NCBI GenBank assembly: GCA_049282265.1
Contig: JBAPTR010000214.1
Span: 1 to 30,553, forward strand
Reading direction: 5' to 3'
Origin: CAYUCJ01 sp049282265
Lineage (GTDB): Bacteria > Desulfobacterota > DSM-4660 > Desulfatiglandales > Desulfatiglandaceae
Length of the DNA stretch: 30,553 bases
This document shows positions 1 to 8,617 of the stretch, one piece after another (positions within the stretch are counted from its first letter, which is position 1; every line of letters starts with the position of its first letter). The notes under the pieces are model-generated. The model had not been told where the DNA came from. It searched no databases and saw nothing but the letters and a program-made list of their open reading frames with translations. The translations under genes and the position numbers were made by a program.

Positions 1-80
1 CCCTTCTGCAGATCCAAAGGATAACCAAAAGGTTTAGGGCTCACGCAAAAATAACTTCACATTTTCCCATCCCGGCTTCT

Positions 81-764
81 GTGAACCTGGGGTCAGATAT
101 CAAACTGCCAATGGACGAAATGATAGCAAAAATTTTCATAATCGCATTTTTGGTGGAAAGCATTGTGCTCCATGAGATGGCGCACGGCTATGTCGCTTTG
201 CTGTTCGGAGACCAAACAGCCAAGCGCCAAGGGCGCGTCACATTCAACCCGATTCCCCATATTGACCTGATGTGGACCATCACCATACCGATCGTCGCTT
301 ACTTTCTTTCCGGAGGGACGTTTATCATCGGCGGGGCAAAGCCCGTGCCCGTAAATCCGTTCAACTACCGCCGGCCGGTCTTGGGAGACATCTGCGTCTC
401 GGTCGCCGGAGTCGCCGTAAACTTCCTGATAGCCGTGACAATGATACTGCTGCTCAATATTGTTCACTTCGTTTCCGGGAACCCCGCGGGCACACTGGCC
501 GTCTATGTACTGTTGCACGTTGCACTCCTTAACATCGTGCTGGCCATATTCAACCTGATTCCCATCCCGCCTCTCGACGGCAGCCAGCTTTTCAAATACC
601 TATTGCCGCAAGGACTGCGCCTCGGTTATGAGAAGCTTGGCCGGACCGGCGCAGGTTTCATAATTCTGATTTTAGTAATAAATATACCCGGTATATGGAA
701 TATATTCAGCACGGTGCTATTTGGGTTGAGGGATTTTCTGCTGAGCAACCTCATCTTTTTCTAA
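81..764 (+). CDS. Site-2 protease family (M50) membrane metalloprotease
   Basis: Predicted intramembrane zinc metalloprotease of the site-2 protease (peptidase M50) family, in the cytoplasmic membrane; natural substrate unknown. The zinc-binding and catalytic motif HEMAHG lies at residues 31-36 inside the first hydrophobic segment. The second family motif, PIPPLDG with the third zinc ligand Asp166, lies near the C-terminus, followed by further membrane segments. At 227 residues it matches the short, PDZ-less bacterial members. The start is uncertain: GTG at 81 is used here, but ATG at 111 or 120 would keep both motifs, no clear Shine-Dalgarno site precedes any of them, and the frame stays open to the left window edge. 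The minus-strand neighbour is convergent. Family call is firm from both motifs; role is not inferable. Confidence 0.9.
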   Translation: MNLGSDIKLPMDEMIAKIFIIAFLVESIVLHEMAHGYVALLFGDQTAKRQGRVTFNPIPHIDLMWTITIPIVAYFLSGGTFIIGGAKPVPVNPFNYRRPVLGDICVSVAGVAVNFLIAVTMILLLNIVHFVSGNPAGTLAVYVLLHVALLNIVLAIFNLIPIPPLDGSQLFKYLLPQGLRLGYEKLGRTGAGFIILILVINIPGIWNIFSTVLFGLRDFLLSNLIFF

Positions 765-780
765 CTGTTCTGTGCATCGG

Positions 781-858
781 CTAAGAAAAAATAGCGAGGG
801 CCAAAAGCATCACAGCCCCCAAAACTACACCGTTCTTGAGCGATCTTTTCCCTTTCAT
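781..858 (-). CDS. 25-residue putative membrane peptide
   Basis: A short frame of 26 codons encodes a peptide with a basic N-terminus (MKGKRSLKN) followed by a continuous hydrophobic stretch of about 16 residues (GVVLGAVMLLALAIFS) ending at TAG. It is preceded by a near-perfect Shine-Dalgarno sequence, AAAGGAGG, six bases before the ATG, which is the main reason to believe it. The layout (positive inside, one membrane helix) fits a single-pass small membrane protein or a leader peptide. It lies about 130 bases downstream of the helical-protein gene on the same strand, so the two may be co-transcribed. I do not recognise a family. A chance frame with a chance ribosome site remains possible. 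Confidence 0.45.
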   Translation of the reverse strand: MKGKRSLKNGVVLGAVMLLALAIFS

Positions 859-929
859 GTTGTGCCTCCTTTCTTCTCGGCAAAACATGCCCTTGCCCAG
901 CAACGTCACAGGTTGTTGCACGGGCACTT

Positions 930-950
930 ATGCAGTACCTGGTACTGTAT
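930..950. repeat. Near-perfect 21-bp palindrome
   Basis: CAGTACC-T-GGTACTG (933-947) is a perfect 7-bp inverted repeat around one base. It extends to 10-bp arms over 930-950 if one G:T pair is allowed. It sits between two minus-strand small genes and has no T-run, so it looks more like an operator or protein-binding dyad than a terminator. The function is inferred only from symmetry. Confidence 0.4.
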
Positions 951-987
951 GAGAGGTCGGCAGTCTTGGCGAAAGCTTTACAGGCCT

Positions 988-1389
988 CTAACTTTCAAGG
1001 TGCTCTGCGATCTGCGCCACCGTCTTCTTCAACCGTTCCCAGTCTATCTCTATTTGGCCTATTTCCTCGGGCTGGATATAGGCACGCTCCAGATCAGTTC
1101 TGGCCTTCTTGACATCTTCAAACAGGCTATTGATATGAACGTATGCATGATGCAGATCTTGCCCCAATGCATTTCCATCATGGCGACTGACCTGCGAAGA
1201 ACAATCGCTTGCCATCACGCTCACATCAGCCTCCAATCGTTTCAAGCACTTTGTGATCTTTTCCAGGTCTCTTTCTTCCCGGTTCGAGGCCCAGGCAGAG
1301 TGATCCTGCTCAAGCTTTTCCAGTTCCGATCTAAAATTCAGGTTATCTTTCGCGAGTTTCCGGATATCTCTGCCTATTTCATTTCCCAT
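988..1389 (-). CDS. Hypothetical helical/coiled-coil protein
   Basis: An unrecognised 133-residue soluble protein, rich in Glu, Lys, Asp and Leu, with heptad-like spacing over roughly residues 10-60 and 85-130, suggesting a helical bundle or coiled coil. It has no signal peptide, membrane segment or catalytic motif. The start is placed at 1389 because the minus strand carries GGAGGT five bases before that ATG; an in-frame upstream start at 1419 lacks such a site. One Cys pair region (Cys58, Cys73) and a single His-rich patch (DLHHAYVH) are visible but form no known metal motif. The opposite strand has a longer open frame here, but without a ribosome site or recognisable protein. The gene stands alone apart from the 25-residue peptide downstream. 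Confidence 0.6.
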   Translation of the reverse strand: MGNEIGRDIRKLAKDNLNFRSELEKLEQDHSAWASNREERDLEKITKCLKRLEADVSVMASDCSSQVSRHDGNALGQDLHHAYVHINSLFEDVKKARTDLERAYIQPEEIGQIEIDWERLKKTVAQIAEHLES

Positions 1390-1575
1390 AGCGTACCTCC
1401 TTCGTTTTTCAGTTCTCATTTCAAGAATCCTTTACAGTTGCCATTTGATTCTATGATATGGTCCGAATCTTTCCTGATCATTTCAAGAAGATTACATTTT
1501 TGGAAGATCCTTCAGGTGAGTGCCACCATGACAGTGGCGGACAGGCAGTAGGGAAGGCCGATGGAAAAACATCTC

Positions 1576-4149
1576 TCACTTAGAGACGATGCCCTTCAAA
1601 CCTCCGGATACCAATGATGCGACATTTACGAGAATTCGGGGCACCGAAAACCCGCTCGGAGCGACCAGATATTTAGGGGTCCAGACCGGGCCGAACTTCT
1701 CCTTATACTCCCGCAGCCCCTGGAAGTTGTAGAAATGCTCTCCATGCCGAAAGAGGATGGCTCCGGCTCGATCCCATAGGGGTGCCAGGCGATGTTCACG
1801 GAGTCCGGACATTGGCGCCATCCCTAAACCAAACCACACGTAATGCTCTTGCTTTGCCCAAAGCATAAGCTGAATGAAAAGATAGTCCATAACACTGCCA
1901 CGGATATCCGGGAGGTAACGCATAAGATCGGCAGAGACTTCTTCCTTTTCTGCGCCAACCCAGATGTTGGTAAAGGCAATGAGCTTTCCCTCCTTTCTCA
2001 CAATGCCCGCCGGAAACCGTTTCAAGTAGTCGGCATTGAAAAACCCAAGAGAAAAGCCTTTTTCTCTCGTATGCTTTTCACCAAGCCAGGCATCTGAAAC
2101 AGCCTTGAATTGGGGCAGCATTTCAGGCACGTCTTCCCGGCGAACTATCTCAAAAACGTATCCCTCTCTTTCCAATTTGTGAAGGGTGTTACGAAAGCCC
2201 CTCCTCTCATGCCCTGCCAGCGAGAAATCTTCCATAAAAACCCGGGCCTCCTCTCCCAACTTCATCGAACTAAGCCCAAGATCGAGATAGAGATAAAGTT
2301 TCTCATGACCAACCTGGTAAAAGACAGTCCATCCGCCATACCGATCACACATTTCCTGGAAATCCCATATCAGCTCTCCCCATTCGTTCTCATTGCCGAT
2401 GGGGTCTCCTAAAGCGACCCAGCTTCTCCCTGCAACCTTGTACATGATAAAGCTCTCTTTTCCCGGGCTGAGAAGTAACTCCTTATCTCCAAGGAAAGCC
2501 AAATTAGCACGAGTATTTCGGGAGGTTTTTATGATTCGGTCAATTCCCTGGAGATCCGAAGCAGAGCCCCTGATAGCCCGGGGTGGCCTGGGGCCGATCA
2601 ACCTTGCAACAGCAAAAAAGAGGACCAGACCAACGCCTCCGACAGTGGCCCGCATAAAACGAGATGCCCCGCCGTAAAGGGTGAACCGCCACCAGAGATC
2701 GCTTGAATATTCCTGATGTTTAAAGGAAAACATTCCGAGCCATGCCGAGCAAATAATAACCAGGAAAATGGCCACAATCCAGCCGAACCCAATATCTTCA
2801 TGGAAAAGAGAGCTTTTCCGGTAAAAATACCGTCTACAGGGAATGAAGGTCATGAGAATGAATGACAAGAAAAGGGCCTCTTCGTAGGCAAGGCCCTTGA
2901 GAAGGGAAAAAAGGATTCCAGCCCCAAGGAGAATGGTGGCGAGGAAATAGGCCCCATCAAGCCTCTTTTGCAATCCCCGGGCCAGGATCAACAGGATTAC
3001 ACCGACGAGGGTCCCCAGAAAATGGCTGGATTCTATAACCAGCAGTGGAAAAAAATGTCCGACCCAGGCGACGCGGTCCCTGATTTCCGGAGTCGCTCCT
3101 GAAAAGAGAAGGATGATCCCGGCAAGAAAAACAGAGATGGCCAAAACCTGCGGGATCGCGATTGAAACCCACCTGCTCATGGTCCGGGCCGCCTGTTGGA
3201 GTTTCCCCTTTCTTAGAAGAATTTCCTCTCCCGCAAGGAGAAGGGCCGCCGCCATAAGCGGAAGAATATAGTAGATGCATCTATACGCCAGAAGGGCTCC
3301 AATGACCGCAGGGCCCCTCAGGTAAGAAGACAAGAGGAGAATAATGATGGTCTCGAATACACCAAGACCGCCGGGAACCTGGCTCAGGAGGCCGGCCAGC
3401 TGAGCCAGGAGAAATATACCCATAAAACCGCTGAAAGAGAGTCCATGTATAGCCGGCAACAGCGCATACAATACACTCCCCGCCAAACCCCAATCCAGAA
3501 ATGCCACTGCCATCTGGGAGAAAAAGAGCCTTGTAGAGGGAAGTGTAAATGCCCACCCTCTAATCTTTAAAGGATTTTTCCTGAGAGAACTAAACAGAAA
3601 ATATGCGAATACCAGAAGAAGAAAGACGGCCCCTAAAGGTCGCACGGAGTTGAAAGGCAGATGAAGTGCCTTTGGGATGATCATGGGCTCGAAAAGAAAT
3701 ACTGTACCCCCGAGAGCCAGAAAGCCCAGCCACAGGCTCAGGCTGCAAAACACCACCACTTCTGCTATCTCCAGGCCCGACAGCCCCCAGGCAGAATACA
3801 GACGGTAACGAACCGATCCCCCCGCCACCATTGAAAGCCCGATATTGTTACTGAAGGCATAGCCTACAAAGGAGGCAAGCGCTATTTTTCTATAATGAAG
3901 CCTGCGTTTAACGTAACGTAAGGCGAAAAAGTCATACCCGGTCATGATCACGTAATCGAGTATCATCAAAAACACGGCAACTGAGACCCTGGCAGCGGGA
4001 AGGTTCTTGAGGGAATGAACGATATCCTGGATCTCATAGGCCTTGAGTTCGTAGTGCAATGCCCATAGGGCTACTGCAAAAAGGATAACCGCCAGCAGCG
4101 CCCCAAAATGGTGGCCCAGCTTTTTCCCCATTATTATCTTTTGCTCCAT
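1576..4149 (-). CDS. mprF: MprF-like phosphatidylglycerol aminoacyltransferase/flippase
   Basis: Bifunctional membrane protein that transfers an amino acid (lysine or alanine, not distinguishable here) from aminoacyl-tRNA to phosphatidylglycerol and flips the product to the outer leaflet, reducing negative surface charge and susceptibility to cationic peptides. The 857-residue length matches full-length MprF. About the first 330 residues form the flippase domain with many hydrophobic helices, including the GGVFET-like region PGGLGVFETII. A second helical block runs to about residue 530. The C-terminal DUF2156 synthase domain follows, with family-like stretches such as SWVALGDPIG and FGLGMAPMSG. 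The start has AAAGGGG just upstream. It is divergent from ftsH across 214 bases. A substrate other than lysine is possible, but the family call is secure. Confidence 0.92.
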   Translation of the reverse strand: MEQKIIMGKKLGHHFGALLAVILFAVALWALHYELKAYEIQDIVHSLKNLPAARVSVAVFLMILDYVIMTGYDFFALRYVKRRLHYRKIALASFVGYAFSNNIGLSMVAGGSVRYRLYSAWGLSGLEIAEVVVFCSLSLWLGFLALGGTVFLFEPMIIPKALHLPFNSVRPLGAVFLLLVFAYFLFSSLRKNPLKIRGWAFTLPSTRLFFSQMAVAFLDWGLAGSVLYALLPAIHGLSFSGFMGIFLLAQLAGLLSQVPGGLGVFETIIILLLSSYLRGPAVIGALLAYRCIYYILPLMAAALLLAGEEILLRKGKLQQAARTMSRWVSIAIPQVLAISVFLAGIILLFSGATPEIRDRVAWVGHFFPLLVIESSHFLGTLVGVILLILARGLQKRLDGAYFLATILLGAGILFSLLKGLAYEEALFLSFILMTFIPCRRYFYRKSSLFHEDIGFGWIVAIFLVIICSAWLGMFSFKHQEYSSDLWWRFTLYGGASRFMRATVGGVGLVLFFAVARLIGPRPPRAIRGSASDLQGIDRIIKTSRNTRANLAFLGDKELLLSPGKESFIMYKVAGRSWVALGDPIGNENEWGELIWDFQEMCDRYGGWTVFYQVGHEKLYLYLDLGLSSMKLGEEARVFMEDFSLAGHERRGFRNTLHKLEREGYVFEIVRREDVPEMLPQFKAVSDAWLGEKHTREKGFSLGFFNADYLKRFPAGIVRKEGKLIAFTNIWVGAEKEEVSADLMRYLPDIRGSVMDYLFIQLMLWAKQEHYVWFGLGMAPMSGLREHRLAPLWDRAGAILFRHGEHFYNFQGLREYKEKFGPVWTPKYLVAPSGFSVPRILVNVASLVSGGLKGIVSK

Positions 4150-4196
4150 TTTTCCCCTTTACCTGCATGAGACGATTCTTTGCAGCATTGAATTCC

Positions 4197-4226
4197 ATAA
4201 TTAACACAGGCCCGCTGCCTTTTCAA
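4197..4226 (-). promoter_or_regulatory. Candidate sigma-70 promoter for mprF
   Basis: On the minus strand, TTGAAA (4226-4221) and AATTAT (4202-4197) are separated by 18 bases, about 50 bases before the mprF start. The -35 matches five of six and the -10 four of six consensus positions. This is inference from pattern only. Confidence 0.33.
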
Positions 4227-4284
4227 ATAACATAAGGCGGTTTGAGCAAGAGAGTGTCCACTCGGGGCTTATTCGTATAAAACC

Positions 4285-4313
4285 TTGCGAGTTGCTTCAT
4301 ATTTTGACACAAT
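4285..4313 (+). promoter_or_regulatory. Candidate promoter for ftsH
   Basis: TTGCGA (4285-4290), 17 bases, CACAAT (4308-4313): each box matches the sigma-70 consensus at four of six positions. The same stretch reads CTTGCGA/CACAATGA, loosely like a heat-shock sigma-32 promoter, which would suit ftsH, but the match is partial. Confidence 0.28.
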
Positions 4314-4363
4314 GAATATCGTATTTTTCTCACCACTCAACCCTGAGCCAGGAGGTCTATCTT

Positions 4364-6244
4364 ATGAAAAAAGCCAATTTCCAGATGACCCAGGAAAATC
4401 CGGATATCCACATTAACAAACCGCCTGAAAAGAAACTCTGGCAGAAGAAGGGGCCATTTTCCATCTGGTATTTTGTTATCATGTTCCTTCTGTTTTATAT
4501 GTTCCAGTCTACAATGCAGGTGAAAAGAGAACAAATCCCTTACAGTCAGTTCCAGAAATATCTGGAGGCGAACCAGATTTCCGAATGTGTCATAAAAGGG
4601 AATGCCATTGCGGGAACCCTCAAACTGATGGGTCAAAAAACTGGAAAGCAACGTCATTTCATAACCGTGCGCCTGCTTGACGATAACCTGGCAAAGGCCC
4701 TTGACAAGCACGGCGTCAAATACAGTGTGAGCATCCAGAGCCACTTCCTCAGCGATATCCTCTTTGGGTGGATCATTCCCTTTGGCATTATTTTTCTCTT
4801 GTGGGGCTATCTTGGGAAAAAAATGGGCGGCATGGGAATGAACTTTATGAATATCGGGAAAAACAAGGCACACGTCCATGCGGAAACAGACCAGAAAGTT
4901 ACCTTCAAAGACGCAGCGGGTGTGGATGAGGCCAAACAGGAGCTTGGGGAAGTCATCGAGTTCCTGCGAAACCCCGATCACTTCCAGCGGCTGGGAGGGC
5001 ACATGCCCAAAGGGGTGCTTCTGGCCGGTGCTCCCGGCACGGGAAAGACCCTGCTTGCCCGGGCCGTATCCGGAGAGGCGGGCGTGCCTTTTTTCAACAT
5101 CAGCGGCTCGGACTTTATCGAGATGTTCGTGGGCGTCGGTGCTGCCCGTGTCCGTGACCTCTTTGAAGAGGCAAGAAAAAAAGCACCGTGTATCATTTTC
5201 ATAGATGAACTTGATGCCATAGGCCGGCAGCGCGGTGGTCCGGTGGTCATGGGCGGGCACGATGAGAGGGAGCAGACCCTGAACCAGCTCCTGGTGGAAA
5301 TGGACGGCTTTGATACCAGTAAAGGGATAGTGGTTATATCGGCCACCAATCGTCCTGAGGTGCTGGACAAGGCCCTGCTGCGCCCGGGCCGGTTTGACCG
5401 GCAGATCGTGGTTGACAAGCCCGACCTCCTGGGGAGAATCGATATCCTGAAGATTCACACCGGTGAATTGATACTGGCACCCAGAGTGGACCTGGAATTA
5501 GTGGCCAAGAGGACCCCGGGCTTTGTGGGCGCGGATCTGGCCAATGTTGCCAATGAGGCAGCCATCCTGGCGGCCAGAAAAAATCGCGATGCCGTCACCA
5601 CCGCCGATTTTGAGGCGGCAATAGACAGGGTCATTGCGGGCCCGGAAAAGAAGAAAAGCACCTTGGATCCCGATGAAAAACACCGGGTCTCTTATCATGA
5701 ATCAGGCCACACCCTGGTTGCGAGACTCGTCCCCACCGGCGAACCGGTCCACAAGGTCTCCATTATTCCAAGGGGAATCGGGGCCCTGGGGTATACCCAG
5801 CAACTCCCCGAAAAGGAGAAATTCCTTGCAACGAAAAACGAACTCCTTGATCAGGTGGCTATTCTCCTGGGGGGCAGGGTCGCAGAAGAAATCATCCTTG
5901 GAGACGTTTCCACGGGGGCCCAGAACGACCTGGAACGGGCCTCTGAAATGGCACGAAACATGGTCTGTTCCTATGGCATGAGCAAAAAGATGGGGCCCCT
6001 CACGTTCGGGAAAAAACAGACATCCCTGTTCCTGGGGACAGAATATGGAGAAGAAAGGAATTACAGCGATGATACAGCACGCGAAATAGACGCGGAGGTC
6101 AAGAACATCATCACCACCAATTATGATCGGGTCAAGAAACTCCTTCAGGAAAACCGTCCCCTGCTGGATGCCCTGGCTGCAAAGCTGGAAGAAAAGGAGG
6201 TGCTCACGGGAGAAGAGGTGGAATCCATTGTCAAGAAGAGTTGA
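4364..6244 (+). CDS. ftsH: ATP-dependent zinc metalloprotease FtsH
   Basis: Membrane-anchored AAA+ protease that extracts and degrades unassembled membrane proteins and some regulators; its active domains face the cytoplasm. There are two membrane helices (about residues 32-49 and 131-150) around a small periplasmic domain. Walker A is GAPGTGKT (222-229), Walker B IIFIDE (277-282), and the second region of homology is ATNRPEVLDKALLRPGRFDR. The zinc motif HESGH is at 445-449, with the third ligand Asp522 in GDVSTGAQNDLE. The 626-residue length is typical. AGGAGGT precedes the ATG by seven bases, which fixes the start. The residues before the first helix (about 30) are somewhat longer than in E. 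coli FtsH. It is followed by a 184-base gap before ackA. Confidence 0.98.
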   Translation: MKKANFQMTQENPDIHINKPPEKKLWQKKGPFSIWYFVIMFLLFYMFQSTMQVKREQIPYSQFQKYLEANQISECVIKGNAIAGTLKLMGQKTGKQRHFITVRLLDDNLAKALDKHGVKYSVSIQSHFLSDILFGWIIPFGIIFLLWGYLGKKMGGMGMNFMNIGKNKAHVHAETDQKVTFKDAAGVDEAKQELGEVIEFLRNPDHFQRLGGHMPKGVLLAGAPGTGKTLLARAVSGEAGVPFFNISGSDFIEMFVGVGAARVRDLFEEARKKAPCIIFIDELDAIGRQRGGPVVMGGHDEREQTLNQLLVEMDGFDTSKGIVVISATNRPEVLDKALLRPGRFDRQIVVDKPDLLGRIDILKIHTGELILAPRVDLELVAKRTPGFVGADLANVANEAAILAARKNRDAVTTADFEAAIDRVIAGPEKKKSTLDPDEKHRVSYHESGHTLVARLVPTGEPVHKVSIIPRGIGALGYTQQLPEKEKFLATKNELLDQVAILLGGRVAEEIILGDVSTGAQNDLERASEMARNMVCSYGMSKKMGPLTFGKKQTSLFLGTEYGEERNYSDDTAREIDAEVKNIITTNYDRVKKLLQENRPLLDALAAKLEEKEVLTGEEVESIVKKS

Positions 6245-6267
6245 TAGGACATCAGGATTCTATCAAC
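6240..6267 (+). terminator. Hairpin overlapping the ftsH stop codon
   Basis: GTTGATAG (6240-6247) and CTATCAAC (6260-6267) form a perfect 8-bp stem with a 12-base loop, and the ftsH TGA lies in the 5' arm. It is followed by CCCCC rather than a T-run, so it is not a classic intrinsic terminator. It may stabilise the mRNA end or assist factor-dependent termination. Confidence 0.35.
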
Positions 6268-6428
6268 CCCCCTGAAAAACGGAGAGCCTTGCGCAATTGT
6301 AATCTTCCTGCAAGGTGCAAGCAAGGTTTGATGACCAAAGTGAAAGAATCGGGATTGGTTGACGCGCGCCCTGTTCAACCCTACCTGGACAATCGTCCGA
6401 GAAAAACATGGGGGGATCGACATCATCT

Positions 6429-7616
6429 ATGGAAAGACATATCCTTTGCATCAATAGCGGTTCATCTTCAATCAAGTTCGCCCTGTTCCAGATGGTTCCT
6501 GCGGAGAAACTCCTTGCCGAAGGAGCGGTTGAACGCATCGGCATTCCCGGAGGGCAACTCTGGCTGAAAGACGGCCGGGGGACATCCCTTGCGGACAGGC
6601 ATGAGGCTTTCCGGGATCACAATGCGGCGATCAAGGCCATGTTGACCGCCGCCATGGAAGACCAGCACCTCCCTGCTCCTGACGCCGTCGGGCATCGCCT
6701 GGTCCACGGCGGCCCCAAGCACACGGGCCCCGAGATGGTAACCCCGGAGTTGCTCACCGTCCTACGCGACCTCGTTCCTCTTGCGCCTCTGCACCTGCCA
6801 AGCGAAATCCGGGCCATTGATGCGGTGACCGCTCACTACCCCAAGTTGAATCAGGTGGCTTGTTTTGATACGGCGTTTCACCGCACCATTCCGGAAGTAG
6901 CCCAACGCTTGCCCCTCCCTCGCACCTTCTGGCATGAGGGCATACGACGCTACGGATTTCACGGTCTTTCCTATGAGTATATCGTCACCACTCTTGGAGA
7001 GGCCGTCCGCGGACGAATGATTGTCGCTCACCTGGGAAACGGAGCCAGCATGGCGGCCCTCAAGGACGGACGGCCCCAGGACACCACCATGGGTTTTTCC
7101 GCAACAGGGGGGCTGATGATGGGCACGAGAAGCGGCGATCTCGACCCGGGAATCCTGCTCTATCTCATGTACGAGAAGGGTTTTGACGCTTCCAGTCTCG
7201 AAAACCTTCTGGACAAACATGCAGGACTCGTCGGGGTATCCGGAATCAGCCCGGACATGAAAACGCTGCTCGATCAACGCGATAAGGAGCCCCATGCGGC
7301 CGAGGCCGTGGAATTGTTCTGCTACACGGCCCGCAAGTTTATCGGGGCGCTCGCCGCGGTACTCGGCGGCCTGGACTCCCTGGTTTTTACGGGCGGCATT
7401 GGGGAGCGGGCCGGTCCGGTGCGGTGGATGATCTGCCACGGCCTTGACCACCTCGGAATCCGGCTGGATCCCCACCAAAATGACGCAGATGCAGCGGTTA
7501 TTTCCTCGAAGGACAGCCCTTGTATGGTGCGGGTGATTTCCACCAATGAGGACCTGATGATTGCCCGACATACCCAGAGGCTGCTTTTCCCGGGCAGTGA
7601 AGGAGAAAAAGCATGA
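6429..7616 (+). CDS. ackA: Acetate kinase family (acetate/propionate-type)
   Basis: Acyl kinase that interconverts acetyl phosphate plus ADP with acetate plus ATP in the cytosol. Family signatures in order: the N-terminal INSGSSSIKF, the VGHRLVHGG segment, ACFDTAFH, YGFHGLSYEY with the catalytic-site His, HLGNGAS, GTRSGDLDPG with the conserved Arg, and FTGGIGER. Length of 395 residues is normal. The ATG at 6429 was chosen because acetate kinases begin a few residues before the INSGSSS motif; an in-frame ATG at 6408 adds seven residues. GGGGGA lies 12 bases upstream, a longish spacing. The stop overlaps the next ATG by four bases (ATGA), implying translational coupling with the transacetylase. 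Propionate or butyrate as substrate cannot be excluded. Confidence 0.93.
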   Translation: MERHILCINSGSSSIKFALFQMVPAEKLLAEGAVERIGIPGGQLWLKDGRGTSLADRHEAFRDHNAAIKAMLTAAMEDQHLPAPDAVGHRLVHGGPKHTGPEMVTPELLTVLRDLVPLAPLHLPSEIRAIDAVTAHYPKLNQVACFDTAFHRTIPEVAQRLPLPRTFWHEGIRRYGFHGLSYEYIVTTLGEAVRGRMIVAHLGNGASMAALKDGRPQDTTMGFSATGGLMMGTRSGDLDPGILLYLMYEKGFDASSLENLLDKHAGLVGVSGISPDMKTLLDQRDKEPHAAEAVELFCYTARKFIGALAAVLGGLDSLVFTGGIGERAGPVRWMICHGLDHLGIRLDPHQNDADAAVISSKDSPCMVRVISTNEDLMIARHTQRLLFPGSEGEKA

Positions 7617-8551
7617 ACATTGAATTCCATAATTTCGACGAGTTGCTTGAAGCCGCCCGCGGCTTCCCGACCCTGCCGGTAGCCGTCGTAGATGCAGATG
7701 AACAACACGTACTTGAGGGGGCCTGCGAAGCGGCGGAAGCCGGTTTCATTGATCCTGTTCTGATCGGGCACGAAAGGCTCATCCATAGCCTTCTCGAAAA
7801 AATCAAGCCCCATGCGGCTTTTTCCGTCATCCACGCGCCTACCGAAGAGGCCGCGGCGGAAAAAGGCGTTGATTTGATTGCCGACGGGAAGGTCAAGGCC
7901 CTGATGAAAGGGTATATCCATACGGCGAAATTTCTCCACCCCATTCTCACCCATCATCTGGAGGGAGAACAACGCCTCTCCCATGTATTTCTGACGGACA
8001 TCAAGACCTATCCCAAGCTTCTTTATATTACGGACGCCGCCATCAACATCAGTCCGGACCTCCTTGCCAAAGCGGACATCGTGCGCAATGCCGTGGATTT
8101 GGCACATCTGTTGGGAGTGGAAACACCCAAGGTGGCAGCCCTGTCGGCTGTGGAGCTCATCAACCCGGCCATTCCTTCCACCATCGATGCGGCCTGTCTG
8201 GCCAAGATGGCGGACCGTGGGCAGATCACGGGGGCGATCGTGGACGGACCGCTCGCCTTTGACAATGCCATCTCGGCAGAATCGGCCAGGATCAAGGGGA
8301 TCAGAAGCGACGTTGCCGGGGATGTGGATGTTCTGCTGGTGCCGGACCTGGTTTCCGGAAACATCCTGGCCAAGGACCTCGAGTATCTAGCCGGGGCCCA
8401 TCTCGCCGGTTTCGTCGCCGCATCAAAGGTGCCCATCATCCTCACTTCCCGGTCCGATCCCCCGCGGGCGAGACTGGTATCCTGTGCCGTGGCGGCCCTG
8501 GTCAGCCATCGCCAAGGGATCAATTCAGACAAGGATTCACCGGCGGCGTGA
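7613..8551 (+). CDS. Phosphate acetyl/butyryltransferase family protein
   Basis: Transfers an acyl group between CoA and phosphate, the partner step to the overlapping acyl kinase gene: acyl-CoA + Pi to acyl phosphate + CoA, in the cytosol. At 312 residues it is the short form (PTA_PTB domain only), most like the transacylase half of proteins annotated as enoyl-CoA hydratase/phosphate acetyltransferase. Family-like stretches include LITDAAINISPD-type sequence (here YITDAAINISPDL), VAALSAVELINPAIPST, GAIVDGPLAFDNAIS and the late VPDLVSGNILAKDLEYLAGA with its Asn and Lys. GAAGGAG precedes the ATG. Acetyl versus butyryl specificity is not readable. Butyryl specificity would pair with a butyrate kinase, but the neighbour is of acetate-kinase type. 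Confidence 0.88.
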   Translation: MNIEFHNFDELLEAARGFPTLPVAVVDADEQHVLEGACEAAEAGFIDPVLIGHERLIHSLLEKIKPHAAFSVIHAPTEEAAAEKGVDLIADGKVKALMKGYIHTAKFLHPILTHHLEGEQRLSHVFLTDIKTYPKLLYITDAAINISPDLLAKADIVRNAVDLAHLLGVETPKVAALSAVELINPAIPSTIDAACLAKMADRGQITGAIVDGPLAFDNAISAESARIKGIRSDVAGDVDVLLVPDLVSGNILAKDLEYLAGAHLAGFVAASKVPIILTSRSDPPRARLVSCAVAALVSHRQGINSDKDSPAA

Positions 8552-8617
8552 CACCCTTCTCGCGGTCGGTATCAGGCGCAATGGTTTTGGGCCAACTTAT
8601 CGATATAGGAGCAACAA

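Noticed and set aside
1519..1537. GCCAC/GTGGC dyad just past the mprF stop
   Set aside because: It has only five paired bases and no T-run on the minus strand; not supportable as a terminator.
772..1551. 259-codon plus-strand open frame opposite the helical protein gene
   Set aside because: It has no ribosome site and an odd Phe/His/Arg-rich, protein-unlike composition. The minus-strand frame has a strong ribosome site and ordinary composition.
4337..5458. 373-codon minus-strand open frame inside ftsH
   Set aside because: It is antisense to a gene with every FtsH catalytic motif, and its sequence resembles no protein family; it is a codon-bias shadow.
6408..6428. Upstream ATG for acetate kinase
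   Set aside because: It would add seven residues before the conserved N-terminus and has no ribosome site; it remains possible but is less likely.
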